64,000 nt of DNA from Deinococcus fonticola (GTDB lineage: Bacteria; Deinococcota; Deinococci; Deinococcales; Deinococcaceae), in the NCBI RefSeq assembly GCF_004634215.1, contig NZ_SMMH01000020.1:1-64000 (forward strand), given 5' to 3'. The notes under the pieces were generated by a model. It ran no database searches. It was not told the origin of the DNA and saw only the letters and a list, made by a program, of their open reading frames with translations. The position numbers were made by a program, and so were the translations under genes. This document shows positions 57,014-64,000 of this stretch, piece by piece (position 1 is the stretch's first letter; each line of letters starts with the position of its first letter).

Positions 57014-57079
57014 AGAGGCGGCCTCTGAAACAGGAGGGCTCTAGATCAACGGCTTGAGGAAACCCCGAGGAAACCCCTC

Positions 57080-57113
57080 GGCCGGCCAGACGACCACCGG
57101 GCCAGGCCTTTTT
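57080..57113 (+). terminator. Terminator of the aroE-kinase operon
   Basis: GGCCGGCC (57080-57087) pairs with GGCC-A-GGCC (57100-57108, one bulged base), followed by five T residues. It lies about 67 bases after the stop of the REC-kinase gene. Confidence 0.7.
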
Positions 57114-57199
57114 CCTGAAGCTGGCTGGCCCCGCCGGCTGGTGTTGAGCTGCCCTTTACCCGTTCGCAGCGGACAGGGGCAGCATGTTAGGTTGCAGAC

Positions 57200-57904
57200 A
57201 TGCCGAATCAGAAAAGTGCGTTTGTGACGGGGGCAAGCAAGGGGATCGGGTACGCTGTCGCGCAGGCCCTGGCGGGGGCGGGGTACGCGGTGACCGTCAC
57301 CAGCCGTAACGAGCAGGAGATCACGCAGGCCGCGAATTCCCTGGGTGCTTCTGCGCGGGGCGTGGTGTGCGACGTGAAGGATCACCGGGCCGTGCAGGAC
57401 GCCGTGGACGCTCATGTGAAGGCTTTCGGGGGGTTGGACGTGCTGTTCGTGAATGCGGGCGTGGGGCACTTCGCCAGCGTGGCTGATCTGACGGTCGAGC
57501 AGTGGCGGGACGTGATCGACACCAACCTGTCCGGCGCGTTCTACACCGTCAAGGCGGCCATTCCGGCCCTGAAGGAGAAGGGCGGGTACATCTTCACGCT
57601 CTCCAGCCTGGCGGGGAAAAACCCCTTCGCGGGCGGCGCGGCGTACAACGCCAGCAAGTTCGGCCTGAACGGCCTCTCGGAGGTGCTGATGCTCGACCTG
57701 CGCCAGCACGACATCAAGGTCACGCAGATCATGCCGGGCAGTGTCGCCACGCACTTTGCCGGCCACACGCCGGGCGAGGCCGACGCCTGGAAAATCCAGT
57801 CCGAGGACATCGCCCAGTTGACGCTCGACCTGCTGAACATGCCCGCCCGCACGTTGCCTAGCCGCGTGGAGGTGCGCCCCAGCCGCCCGGATCGGAAAAA
57901 GTAA
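57200..57904 (+). CDS. Short-chain dehydrogenase/reductase
   Basis: This 234-residue NAD(P)-dependent oxidoreductase has the classical SDR pattern: FVTGASKGIGYAVAQAL (cofactor-binding TGxxxGxG, about 8-24), NAGVGHFA (about 89-96), the catalytic Ser in FTLSSLAGKNPF, and YNASKFGL with the catalytic Tyr and Lys. The substrate is unknown. TAGGTT (57188-57193) is 6 bases before the ATG. It stands as its own unit. Confidence 0.9.
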   Translation: MPNQKSAFVTGASKGIGYAVAQALAGAGYAVTVTSRNEQEITQAANSLGASARGVVCDVKDHRAVQDAVDAHVKAFGGLDVLFVNAGVGHFASVADLTVEQWRDVIDTNLSGAFYTVKAAIPALKEKGGYIFTLSSLAGKNPFAGGAAYNASKFGLNGLSEVLMLDLRQHDIKVTQIMPGSVATHFAGHTPGEADAWKIQSEDIAQLTLDLLNMPARTLPSRVEVRPSRPDRKK

Positions 57905-57905
57905 T

Positions 57906-58104
57906 AAGAATTCCGGCCCCTCAGTTATGAAATAATTGTTCAACCCGACTGGAAGGAGCAGGAACAAAAAGCTCCCGGACGTGGAGTGCTCCCTCCGGCG
58001 TTGTTCCGGGGGGAGCACGCAACAAACGGGAGGCTGATAAGGTCTTAAGAGCCTACGCCCTGAAGGTCTGAACGCCAGGAACACGGGCTGGCGTTCAGAC
58101 CTTC
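57906..58104 (+). ncRNA. Hairpin-rich intergenic region, possible structured RNA or terminator cluster
   Basis: Between the SDR gene and smpB are two very strong hairpins. The first has a 13-bp stem (57986-57998 with 58006-58018) inside an outer stem CTCCCG/CGGGAG (57972-57977 with 58027-58032). The second is a perfect 17-bp stem (58062-58078 with 58088-58104) followed by TCTCTTCT. The second could end the SDR transcript; the first has no T-run and is more than a terminator needs. A GAAATAAT stretch near 57929-57936 is AT-rich but no clear promoter is seen. It is not tmRNA, SRP RNA or RNase P RNA by any motif I know. Strand and function are uncertain. Confidence 0.4.
58062..58104. terminator. 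Perfect 17-bp hairpin upstream of smpB
   Basis: GAAGGTCTGAACGCCAG (58062-58078) and its exact reverse complement (58088-58104) flank a 9-base loop, followed on the plus strand by TCTCTTCT. It probably ends transcription from upstream, before the leaderless smpB promoter at 58163. Confidence 0.65.
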
Positions 58105-58162
58105 TCTTCTGGAAGGCCCACGCCTACGCCTTTCGTCGGTTCCGCTCTCACGATGTCCCTGC

Positions 58163-58168
58163 TAGAAT
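58163..58168 (+). promoter_or_regulatory. Leaderless-type -10 box deciding the smpB start
   Basis: TAGAAT ends 7 bases before GTG 58176. The ATG at 58167 lies inside the box, so GTG is the likelier start. Confidence 0.55.
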
Positions 58169-58175
58169 GCCCCGC

Positions 58176-58598
58176 GTGTATACGAACCGCCGTGCGCATC
58201 ACGAGTACGAATTGCTGGAGCGCTTCGAGGCGGGAATCGAGTTGACGGGCAGTGAAGTCAAGAGCGTGCGCACGGGCGGCGTGGACTTCCGCGACGCTTT
58301 TGCCCGTCTGAACGGCCAGAACGTCGATCTGGAAGGGCTATACATTCCGGTGTACAAGGAAGCGACGTACAACAACCACGAGCCGCGCCGAACCCGCCGC
58401 CTGCTGCTGCACCGCGAGGAAATCGGAAAGCTGAAGCGGGGCCTGGAGCAAAAGGGCCTGACATTGGTGCCCACCCGGCTGTATCAGAAGGGCCGTTATT
58501 TCAAGGTAGAAATTGCCCTGGCACGCGGCAAGAAGCTGCACGACAAGCGCCGCGCCGAGGCCGAGAAGACCGTGCGCCGGGAGCTGCGCGAATTATGA
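58176..58598 (+). CDS. smpB: SsrA-binding protein
   Basis: SmpB binds tmRNA and brings it to stalled ribosomes. The protein of 140 residues (from GTG 58176; 143 from ATG 58167) shows the OB-fold pattern NRRAHHEYELLERFEAGIELTGSEVKSVR, the RNA-binding FARLNGQNVDLEGLYIPVY, HEPRRTRRLLLHREEIGKL, LYQKGRYFKVEIALARGKKLHDKRR and the basic C-terminal tail that enters the ribosome. No tmRNA gene lies in the window. The start is set by a leaderless box. The stop overlaps the start of the amidase-fold gene by 4 bases (ATGA). Confidence 0.95.
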   Translation: MYTNRRAHHEYELLERFEAGIELTGSEVKSVRTGGVDFRDAFARLNGQNVDLEGLYIPVYKEATYNNHEPRRTRRLLLHREEIGKLKRGLEQKGLTLVPTRLYQKGRYFKVEIALARGKKLHDKRRAEAEKTVRRELREL

Positions 58599-59965
58599 GG
58601 CGCTGGCCCAGGCTGCTGCTCACGGGGGCGCTGGTGCTGGCCGGGCTGGCCGGGGCACAGTTCACCTTTACCAAACTGAACCTGGCCGGGCAGCAGGTGC
58701 AGAGCGTCGACCTGTACGGCGCGGAGTACGCCAGTCAGGTGACCCTGGGTGACCTGCTGGACGTGAAGCGCGACGGCAGCCTGGTGCGCGTCACTGGCCT
58801 GGGCCACGTGCTGCTGCTGCCGCTGGACGAGGATCAGGTGCGCGCCACCACCGACTTCAACACCGTGCAGCTCGACGCGCAGCGCGTGCAGGCCCGCACC
58901 GCCACCTGGGTGAACGGCAACATCTACCTGCCGCTCGACACCCTGGCGCGCGGCCTGGGTGCAGCCTACCAGAAGGGAAAATTCACGCTGCCCACGCGAA
59001 CCCTGCAGAACGTCAGCAGCCGCGCCGGCAAGGACACGGACCGGCTGGTGCTCGACCTCAGCCGCGACGTGATGGTGCGCGACGAACTGAAAGGCACGGT
59101 GCTGCGCATCATGCTGAAGGGGACGACGGGCCAGACGCAGCGCTACACCACGCGCGGCGCGTTCATCCCCTACGCCGACGTGAAACAGGAAGGGGAGAAC
59201 ACGGTCGTGAGCTTCACCCTGCCGCAGAACAGCGGCTACCGCGTGTACCCGGTGGTGCGCCAGGGCGGCACGCGCATCGTCGTGGATGTGGGCCCCGGCA
59301 TCCCCAACGACACGCCGGTGCTGATGGAGCGCCTGGCCAAGCCGCTGATCGTCCTTGACCCGGCGAGGGTGGAGGGCCTCGGCAAGGACGTGACGCTGGA
59401 GGTGGCCCGCCGCTCGGCGGAACTGCTTACCAAAGCCGGCTGGCAGGTGAAACTCACGCGTGAACAGGGCAGCGCCCTGCCCCTGAACGAGAAACTGCGG
59501 CTGGCCCGCGCCAGTGACGTGTACCTGGCGCTTGACCTGGGCCGTTTCCCGAAAACCACGCGCGGCGGCGTGACCGTGTACGAGAACACGGGCCGCAGCC
59601 CCGCCAAGTTCGTGAATGCCCTGCGCAACGGCACCGAGAACCCGCCGCTGGGGTCGCTGGCGGTGGGCGACATGGGCGGCACGCGCCGCCTGTCCGAACT
59701 GCTGCGCGGCGAACTGAAGGGCAGCGGCGTGACCGCCCGGCAGGACAGTGTGGCCCGCATGTTGACCCTGAGTGAAACGGCGCAGGCGGCGCTGCTGCTG
59801 GAAGTGGGCTGGGCCGGCAACGCGCAAGACCGCGCCAACCTGGGCACCGAGGCCCGCATGCAGGCCCTGTCGGTCTCGGTGGCCCGCAGCGTCGCCACTT
59901 ACCTGACCGCGCGCGCCAACAACGCCAGTCAGGTGGCATCTGCCGGGGCGGGGGTCACGCCATGA
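58595..59965 (+). CDS. Secreted amidase_3-fold protein, probably catalytically inactive
   Basis: This 456-residue protein has a signal peptide (about 1-21), a beta-rich N-terminal part like copper-amine-oxidase-N and AMIN domains (about 25-235), and a C-terminal N-acetylmuramoyl-L-alanine amidase fold (about 250-440). The fold is recognised from PLIVLDPARVEGLGKDVTLEVARR, LRLARASDVYLALDLGRF and LLLEVGWAGN. In active enzymes the first block reads DPGHGG with a zinc His and later a zinc Glu; here it is DPARVEGLG. The second zinc His (SxHAN) is replaced by ALDLGRF. Only the C-terminal Glu (E403) remains. It may bind peptidoglycan without cleaving it. It overlaps smpB and the GerMN gene by 4 bases each. 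Confidence 0.8.
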   Translation: MRRWPRLLLTGALVLAGLAGAQFTFTKLNLAGQQVQSVDLYGAEYASQVTLGDLLDVKRDGSLVRVTGLGHVLLLPLDEDQVRATTDFNTVQLDAQRVQARTATWVNGNIYLPLDTLARGLGAAYQKGKFTLPTRTLQNVSSRAGKDTDRLVLDLSRDVMVRDELKGTVLRIMLKGTTGQTQRYTTRGAFIPYADVKQEGENTVVSFTLPQNSGYRVYPVVRQGGTRIVVDVGPGIPNDTPVLMERLAKPLIVLDPARVEGLGKDVTLEVARRSAELLTKAGWQVKLTREQGSALPLNEKLRLARASDVYLALDLGRFPKTTRGGVTVYENTGRSPAKFVNALRNGTENPPLGSLAVGDMGGTRRLSELLRGELKGSGVTARQDSVARMLTLSETAQAALLLEVGWAGNAQDRANLGTEARMQALSVSVARSVATYLTARANNASQVASAGAGVTP

Positions 59966-60519
59966 GTGCCCTGCGCCGCCTATTCTCGCTGTTCAACGTG
60001 CTGGCCCTGCTGGTGCTGCTGGCCGCCGCCTACACCTATCAACTGGTGCAGCGTCCCGTCGCGCTGCCTGCGTTGCCGAAACTGCAACTCACGGAAGTCC
60101 ACCCGGTGAAACTGAAGGTGTACTACACCGACAAGCAGGTGCAGACCCTCAAACCCCTCGAGCGCACTGTGAACGTCGCCGAGGAAACCCCCACGGCCCT
60201 GGCGCAGGCCGCCACGGACGCCTGGGCGCGCGGCCCCGGTGGGCTGGGCGACGATATTCTGCCGGTGTTGCCCGCCGGGACGCCCGCCCCGCGCATCTAC
60301 GTGCGTGGCGTCCACTACTACGCCGACCTGCCGGCCGCCTACGGGAAACTGAATTACGGCACCAGCGGCGAACGCGTGCTGCTGTGCTCGCTGACCCGCA
60401 CGCTGCTGGACAAACGCGGCGACGACGTGACCTTTCTGCTGGACGGCAAGAACATCGACACGCTGGGGCACCTCGACCTGCGCGACGCCTTTACGCGCCA
60501 GGACTGCATGGATCAATGA
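59962..60519 (+). CDS. GerMN domain protein, membrane-anchored
   Basis: This 185-residue protein has one N-terminal membrane helix (about 10-28) and a GerMN-like domain (about 48-160: VKLKVYYTDKQVQTLKPLERTVNVAEETPTALAQAATDAWARGP, GVHYYADLPAAYGKLNYGTSGERVLLCSLTRTLL). GerMN domains occur in cell-wall proteins, including together with amidase_3 domains, as is the case here in separate genes. Two Cys (LLCSLTR and QDCMDQ) could pair. The ATG overlaps the upstream stop (ATGA). Deinococcus does not make spores, so the name reflects only the domain. Confidence 0.82.
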   Translation: MSALRRLFSLFNVLALLVLLAAAYTYQLVQRPVALPALPKLQLTEVHPVKLKVYYTDKQVQTLKPLERTVNVAEETPTALAQAATDAWARGPGGLGDDILPVLPAGTPAPRIYVRGVHYYADLPAAYGKLNYGTSGERVLLCSLTRTLLDKRGDDVTFLLDGKNIDTLGHLDLRDAFTRQDCMDQ

Positions 60520-60566
60520 GTGGGTCGGCGGCGAAAAGCGTGTTGACTGCGAAGGGAGGGTCCGAG

Positions 60567-60627
60567 CGTCCAGGCGTCTGAGCGTCTAAGTTTTTGCTTA
60601 GCTGCCTGACCCTTAGACGCTTGGACG
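60567..60627 (+). promoter_or_regulatory. Inverted-repeat leader just before smc
   Basis: AGCGTCTAAG (60581-60590) pairs exactly with CTTAGACGCT (60612-60621), and outer CGTCC (60567-60571) with GGACG (60623-60627). The left arm also holds three direct copies of GCGTCYRR (starting 60566, 60574 and 60582). The structure ends 7 bases before the smc TTG, so it may terminate the upstream operon or limit smc translation. Confidence 0.5.
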
Positions 60628-60634
60628 ACGTTCC

Positions 60635-63600
60635 TTGATCCGCGCCATTACCTTGCAGGGCTTCAAATCGTTCGCGGATCGCACGCGCCTGGAATTCGCG
60701 GGGGGCGTGTGCGCGGTCATCGGGCCGAACGGCAGTGGGAAAAGCAACGTGGTGGAGGCGATTCGCTGGGCCACGCACGGGGCGCGGGCGCGAGAGTTGC
60801 GGGCCGGGCGCGGCACGGAGCTGATCTTTCACGGTTCGGGCGGTAAAGCGCCGCTGGGTCTGGCGGAAGTGACTCTGGAACTGCTGACCCCACAGGGGCG
60901 CGTGAATGTGGCCCGCCGGGTGTACCGCGACGGCACGGGCGAGCAGGACCTGAACGGGCGCGGCGTCCGGGCGCGGGACGTGCAGGCGGCGCTGCGCGGC
61001 ACGGGGCTGGGGCCGGGCGGTCTGGCCGTGATCGGGCAGGGCGAGGTGAGCGGCGTCGTGCAGGCCGAGGGCAAAACCCTGCTGGGCTACCTGCAGGAAG
61101 CGGCGGGTCTCTCGCGTTCTGTGACCGTGCGGCAGGAAACCGAGCACCGTCTGAAAGAGGCGGACGCCCACCTGCGCGAGTTGCAACTGCTGCTGGACGA
61201 GCGCCGGCACGCCAGCGAGCGCCTGGCCCGCGCCGCCGCGCAGGCCCGCGAGCACCGCGACCTGACCCTGCGCGTGCTGACGCTGGAGGACGCCCTGAAA
61301 CGCGAGCGTCAGGCCAGCCTGGCGCGTGAAATAGCGCAGGCCAGAGCGGACGCGCAGGCCGCACAGACCCGCAGCGCCGAACTGGGCCGCGAGGTGCAGG
61401 CCGCCGCGCAGCGCGTCGAGGAGGCCCGCGAGCACGCACAGGAAGCCAGAGCCCGCCGGAACGCCTATGCGGGCGCTCTGGAAACCCTGCGGGCGGCCCG
61501 TGAAGCGCACGCACAGGCCGCTCGTTACCGCCAGCACCTTCAAACTGAAGCGGACACCCTGAACCACGAATTACAACAACTGCCGCATACCGCGCCCGTG
61601 CAGGAGGCTCCGGATCTGCCCGCTTTGCAGGAACGGGTGCGGTCGCTGCGCGCCGAGGCAGAAGCCGCAGAAAACCGCGCCCGGAAGCTGGACGTGGAAC
61701 TGGGCCGCGCGCGCACGCAGGCCGCGCAGGCGGCCGAGGCAGCCGCCCGTGCCGACGCCAGCCTGGACACGCTGCGGGCCGAACTGGAGCGCGCCGAGGG
61801 GAACCTGGAAAGCACGCAGCAGGCCCTGGCCGAAGCGCACGAGAAGCACCTGCGGGCCAGCGAACGCCGCGCCGGCGCCGAGGAGACCTTCGCGGAACTG
61901 GCCAGCCGCCGCGCCGCCCTGCAAGCCACAGAGCGCCACCTGAACGCCGAGCAATCGCGCCTGAACGCCAGCCTGGCCCCCCTGAGGCGCGAACGCGAAC
62001 GCCTGGAAGCCGCGCTGAACAGTTACTCCCGTTACGGCGAAGGCGCGCGCAACGCCCTGCGCCTCGATCATCCCGGCATCGTGGGTTCCGTCGCCGACCT
62101 GCTCAGCGTTCCCGCCGAGTACGAAACGGCCATCAGCGCCGCACTGGGCCGCCGCCTGGAGCAGGTGGTGGTTCACAGCGGGGAAGACGCCCGCGAAATC
62201 ATCGAGGAACTTAAGCGCGTGGGGGGGCGCGCCACCTTCCTGCCCCTCGACCTGATCCGTCCCCGTGCCCGCCGGGACACTGGCCTGCTGCGCGAGGACG
62301 GCGTGATCGGTAACCTCGCTGACCTGTGTCCCACCGACCCCCCGCTGGTGGGCGAGGCTATTCTGGCAGATACGCTGCTGGTGCAGGATTTGCGCGCTGC
62401 GAACCGCCTGGCCCGAACGCACCAGAGCCGCCCGCGCCTCGTCACGCTGGACGGCGAACTGGTGGAACCCGGCGGGGCGATCTCAGGCGGCCGCCTGCGC
62501 GACACGGGCAGCGCCGTGCTGTCGGATCAACGGCGTTTTCAGGAACTGGACGCTGAAATCGAGCAGGCTGAAGCCGGCATCCAACAATTGGGTGTCACCC
62601 TTCAAAGTACGCTGCAGGAGGTGCAGCAGGGCGCTGCGCAGCACGACACCCTCCTTCAGGCCCGCGAGACCGCCGCGCAGGACGAACGAGCAGCCGAACG
62701 CCGCGTCACGGAACTCGGCGCCCAGCAGCGTAGCCTGCTGGCCAACCGTGACCGGCTGCAGGAACGCCTGAATGCCCCCCAGCCGGTGCCGGAACTCCAC
62801 CTTCAATGGCCTGATATGGGCGCCCTGGAAACCCAGTTGCTGGAAGTGCGCCAGAGCGCTGAACAGTTCCGCGAGCAGGAACGCGAGGCCGTGGAGGAAC
62901 TCGCGCTGGCCCGCGAACTGGACGCCGCCTGGAAAGCCTTCCACACCGCCCAGTCCCGCGCGGTGCAGCTGCGCGCCCGGCAGGACACCAACCAGGCTGC
63001 CGTAACCGCGCAGGATGCTCACCTGGCCGCCGCGCAGGATGAAGTCGGGTGCCGCGAGGCCGCGCTGGGTTCCCTGGACGAGACGGAATTCCCCCGCGCC
63101 GAAGCGGCCCGCGACGAGGCCGCGCTGGCCTACAGCAACCTGATCGCCGAACAGAACCGCGTCCGCACCCGCCTGGATGACCTGAAGGTGCTGGTGGCCC
63201 GCCGTGAGGGCAGCCTGGAACCCCTTCTCGACGGGTGCAGTCCGCCCGGCACGCCCCGCGAGTGGACGGCGGAACTGAACCGCGCCCGCGCCGCGCTGGA
63301 ACAGATGGGGCCAGTCAACGCCCGCGCCGAGGCCGATCACGCCCTGGAGCTGGCCCTCCTCGCCAGTCAGCAGGCCGAGCTGCAAGACGCCAGTACGGCC
63401 GCGCAGGAACTCCGCACACACCTGTCCGAACTGGAAACGGTGGAAGGCCACGCCACCGACGCCGCCTTCGGGCGCGTGAACACCGCTTTTCGTGAATACA
63501 GCGCCGAACTGCTGGGCGGTGTGGGCGAGCTGGAAGCCGAACGCAGCGAGGAAGGCCGCCTGACAGGCGTGCGCCTGGCCGTGCAGCCCAGAGGAAAGCG

Positions 63601-63931
63601 CACCCGCAGCATGACGCTGCTTTCGGCCGGGGAAAGAACCATGGCGGGCCTGGGGTTTCTGTTCGCCCTGAACCACGCCGGCGGTGAGGACGGCATGGGC
63701 GGCCTGCCGCTCGCCGTCCTCGACGAGGTGGACGCGCCCCTGGACGAAGCGAACATTCGCCGCTTCACGGCCTTCTTGGAGCGCTTCGGGCAGCGCGGCA
63801 CCCAGTTTCTGCTGGTCACGCACCAGAAAGCCACCATGGAGGTCGCGCAGGCCCTGTGGGGCGTCACCACCGATCAGGGCGGAGCGAGCCGCATCCTCAG
63901 CATCCGCCAGCGTGAAGATTCCCTGTCGTAA
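60635..63931 (+). CDS. smc: Chromosome segregation protein SMC
   Basis: SMC compacts and separates chromosomes as an ATP-driven dimer. The 1098-residue protein has IRAITLQGFKSFADRTRLEF at the start, Walker A GPNGSGKS (30-37), long coiled coils (about 160-460 and 640-960) around a hinge (about 470-600; GSVADLLSVPAEYETAISAALGRRLEQVVV). The C-terminal half has the signature LLSAGERTMAGLGFLFAL (usual LSGGE) and Walker B with LPLAVLDEVDAPLDEANI. The start codon is TTG, which is rare and suggests low expression. It is somewhat shorter than the typical 1170-1190 residues, as in other deinococci. ScpA/ScpB are not here. Confidence 0.95.
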   Translation: MIRAITLQGFKSFADRTRLEFAGGVCAVIGPNGSGKSNVVEAIRWATHGARARELRAGRGTELIFHGSGGKAPLGLAEVTLELLTPQGRVNVARRVYRDGTGEQDLNGRGVRARDVQAALRGTGLGPGGLAVIGQGEVSGVVQAEGKTLLGYLQEAAGLSRSVTVRQETEHRLKEADAHLRELQLLLDERRHASERLARAAAQAREHRDLTLRVLTLEDALKRERQASLAREIAQARADAQAAQTRSAELGREVQAAAQRVEEAREHAQEARARRNAYAGALETLRAAREAHAQAARYRQHLQTEADTLNHELQQLPHTAPVQEAPDLPALQERVRSLRAEAEAAENRARKLDVELGRARTQAAQAAEAAARADASLDTLRAELERAEGNLESTQQALAEAHEKHLRASERRAGAEETFAELASRRAALQATERHLNAEQSRLNASLAPLRRERERLEAALNSYSRYGEGARNALRLDHPGIVGSVADLLSVPAEYETAISAALGRRLEQVVVHSGEDAREIIEELKRVGGRATFLPLDLIRPRARRDTGLLREDGVIGNLADLCPTDPPLVGEAILADTLLVQDLRAANRLARTHQSRPRLVTLDGELVEPGGAISGGRLRDTGSAVLSDQRRFQELDAEIEQAEAGIQQLGVTLQSTLQEVQQGAAQHDTLLQARETAAQDERAAERRVTELGAQQRSLLANRDRLQERLNAPQPVPELHLQWPDMGALETQLLEVRQSAEQFREQEREAVEELALARELDAAWKAFHTAQSRAVQLRARQDTNQAAVTAQDAHLAAAQDEVGCREAALGSLDETEFPRAEAARDEAALAYSNLIAEQNRVRTRLDDLKVLVARREGSLEPLLDGCSPPGTPREWTAELNRARAALEQMGPVNARAEADHALELALLASQQAELQDASTAAQELRTHLSELETVEGHATDAAFGRVNTAFREYSAELLGGVGELEAERSEEGRLTGVRLAVQPRGKRTRSMTLLSAGERTMAGLGFLFALNHAGGEDGMGGLPLAVLDEVDAPLDEANIRRFTAFLERFGQRGTQFLLVTHQKATMEVAQALWGVTTDQGGASRILSIRQREDSLS

Positions 63932-64000
63932 AGCTCGCCGCATAAAAAGAGATAAAAGAAGACCGGAAGCCTGCGCCTCCGGCCTGGTGTTCCCGCCCTT
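63932..64000. other. Window end after smc
   Basis: An imperfect hairpin (CCGGAAGC near 63962 with GCCTCCGG near 63975-63982) follows the smc stop after an A-rich stretch and may be the smc terminator. The sequence stops before any T-run can be judged. Confidence 0.3.

Noticed and set aside
57999..58026. A pseudoknot between the hairpin loop (TTGTT, 58001-58005) and AACAA (58021-58025)
   Set aside because: The complement is exact, but only two bases would have to span a 13-bp stem, which is sterically impossible unless the stem opens.

Overview
The window is a gene-dense, high-GC stretch of bacterial chromosome with no rRNA, tRNA, insertion sequence, prophage or CRISPR array that I can see. 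The gene content and style point to Deinococcus: divergent type I and type III glutamine synthetases, a sigma-70 with a long Lys/Ala/Pro-rich N-terminus, a HelD-like helicase, an approximately 1100-residue SMC, and about 25 genes whose start codon sits 5-7 bases after a TANNNT -10 box, the leaderless promoter form described for Deinococcus. I cannot name the species.

Layout. 0.2-11.1 kb: a YczE-type membrane protein, glnA/glnN, a prohibitin-like SPFH protein with a small membrane partner, an FAD amine-oxidase-family enzyme, the E1 beta/alpha pair of a 2-oxo acid dehydrogenase, and a DUF4384 lipoprotein. 11.3-20.1 kb: ftsH, an OmpR-type response regulator, hemD-hemA, ygfZ with a membrane protein, a DUF3006/ComEC-like beta-lactamase-fold pair, and ddl. 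20.1-33.1 kb: ispG with a DUF4259 gene, dusA, a HelD helicase with a GNAT enzyme, an RsmC-like methyltransferase, rpoD, a tandem GNAT protein, a TSUP transporter, msrA and a Ser/Thr kinase. 33.3-43.6 kb: a secreted GH13 amylase, a lipoprotein, tsaD, a second DUF4384 protein, a SUOX-fold protein paired with a histidine kinase, doxX, murI-rph and ppx/gppA. 43.8-64 kb: fba, a secreted unknown, a large secreted subtilase, ispH, a secreted phospholipase D-like protein, aroE coupled to two histidine kinases, an SDR enzyme, smpB, a degenerate amidase with a GerMN protein, and smc.

How genes work together. Housekeeping anabolism dominates: nitrogen assimilation (glnA/glnN), tetrapyrrole synthesis (hemD, hemA), isoprenoids (ispG, ispH), peptidoglycan precursors (ddl, murI), the shikimate pathway (aroE), RNA maturation and modification (rph, dusA, tsaD, rsmC-like) and ribosome rescue (smpB). 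Signalling is concentrated in one lone response regulator, one Ser/Thr kinase, a SUOX-fold/histidine-kinase pair, and an aroE-linked CHASE/PAS kinase followed by a REC-kinase fusion.

The least ordinary items are: a 21-codon leader ORF overlapping the hemA start; an amidase-fold protein that has lost its zinc ligands and is coupled to a GerMN protein; the SUOX-fold/kinase pair; a dispersed intergenic repeat seen three times; and a hairpin-rich 200-base stretch before smpB. All calls rest on reading the sequence and family knowledge; no database search was possible.
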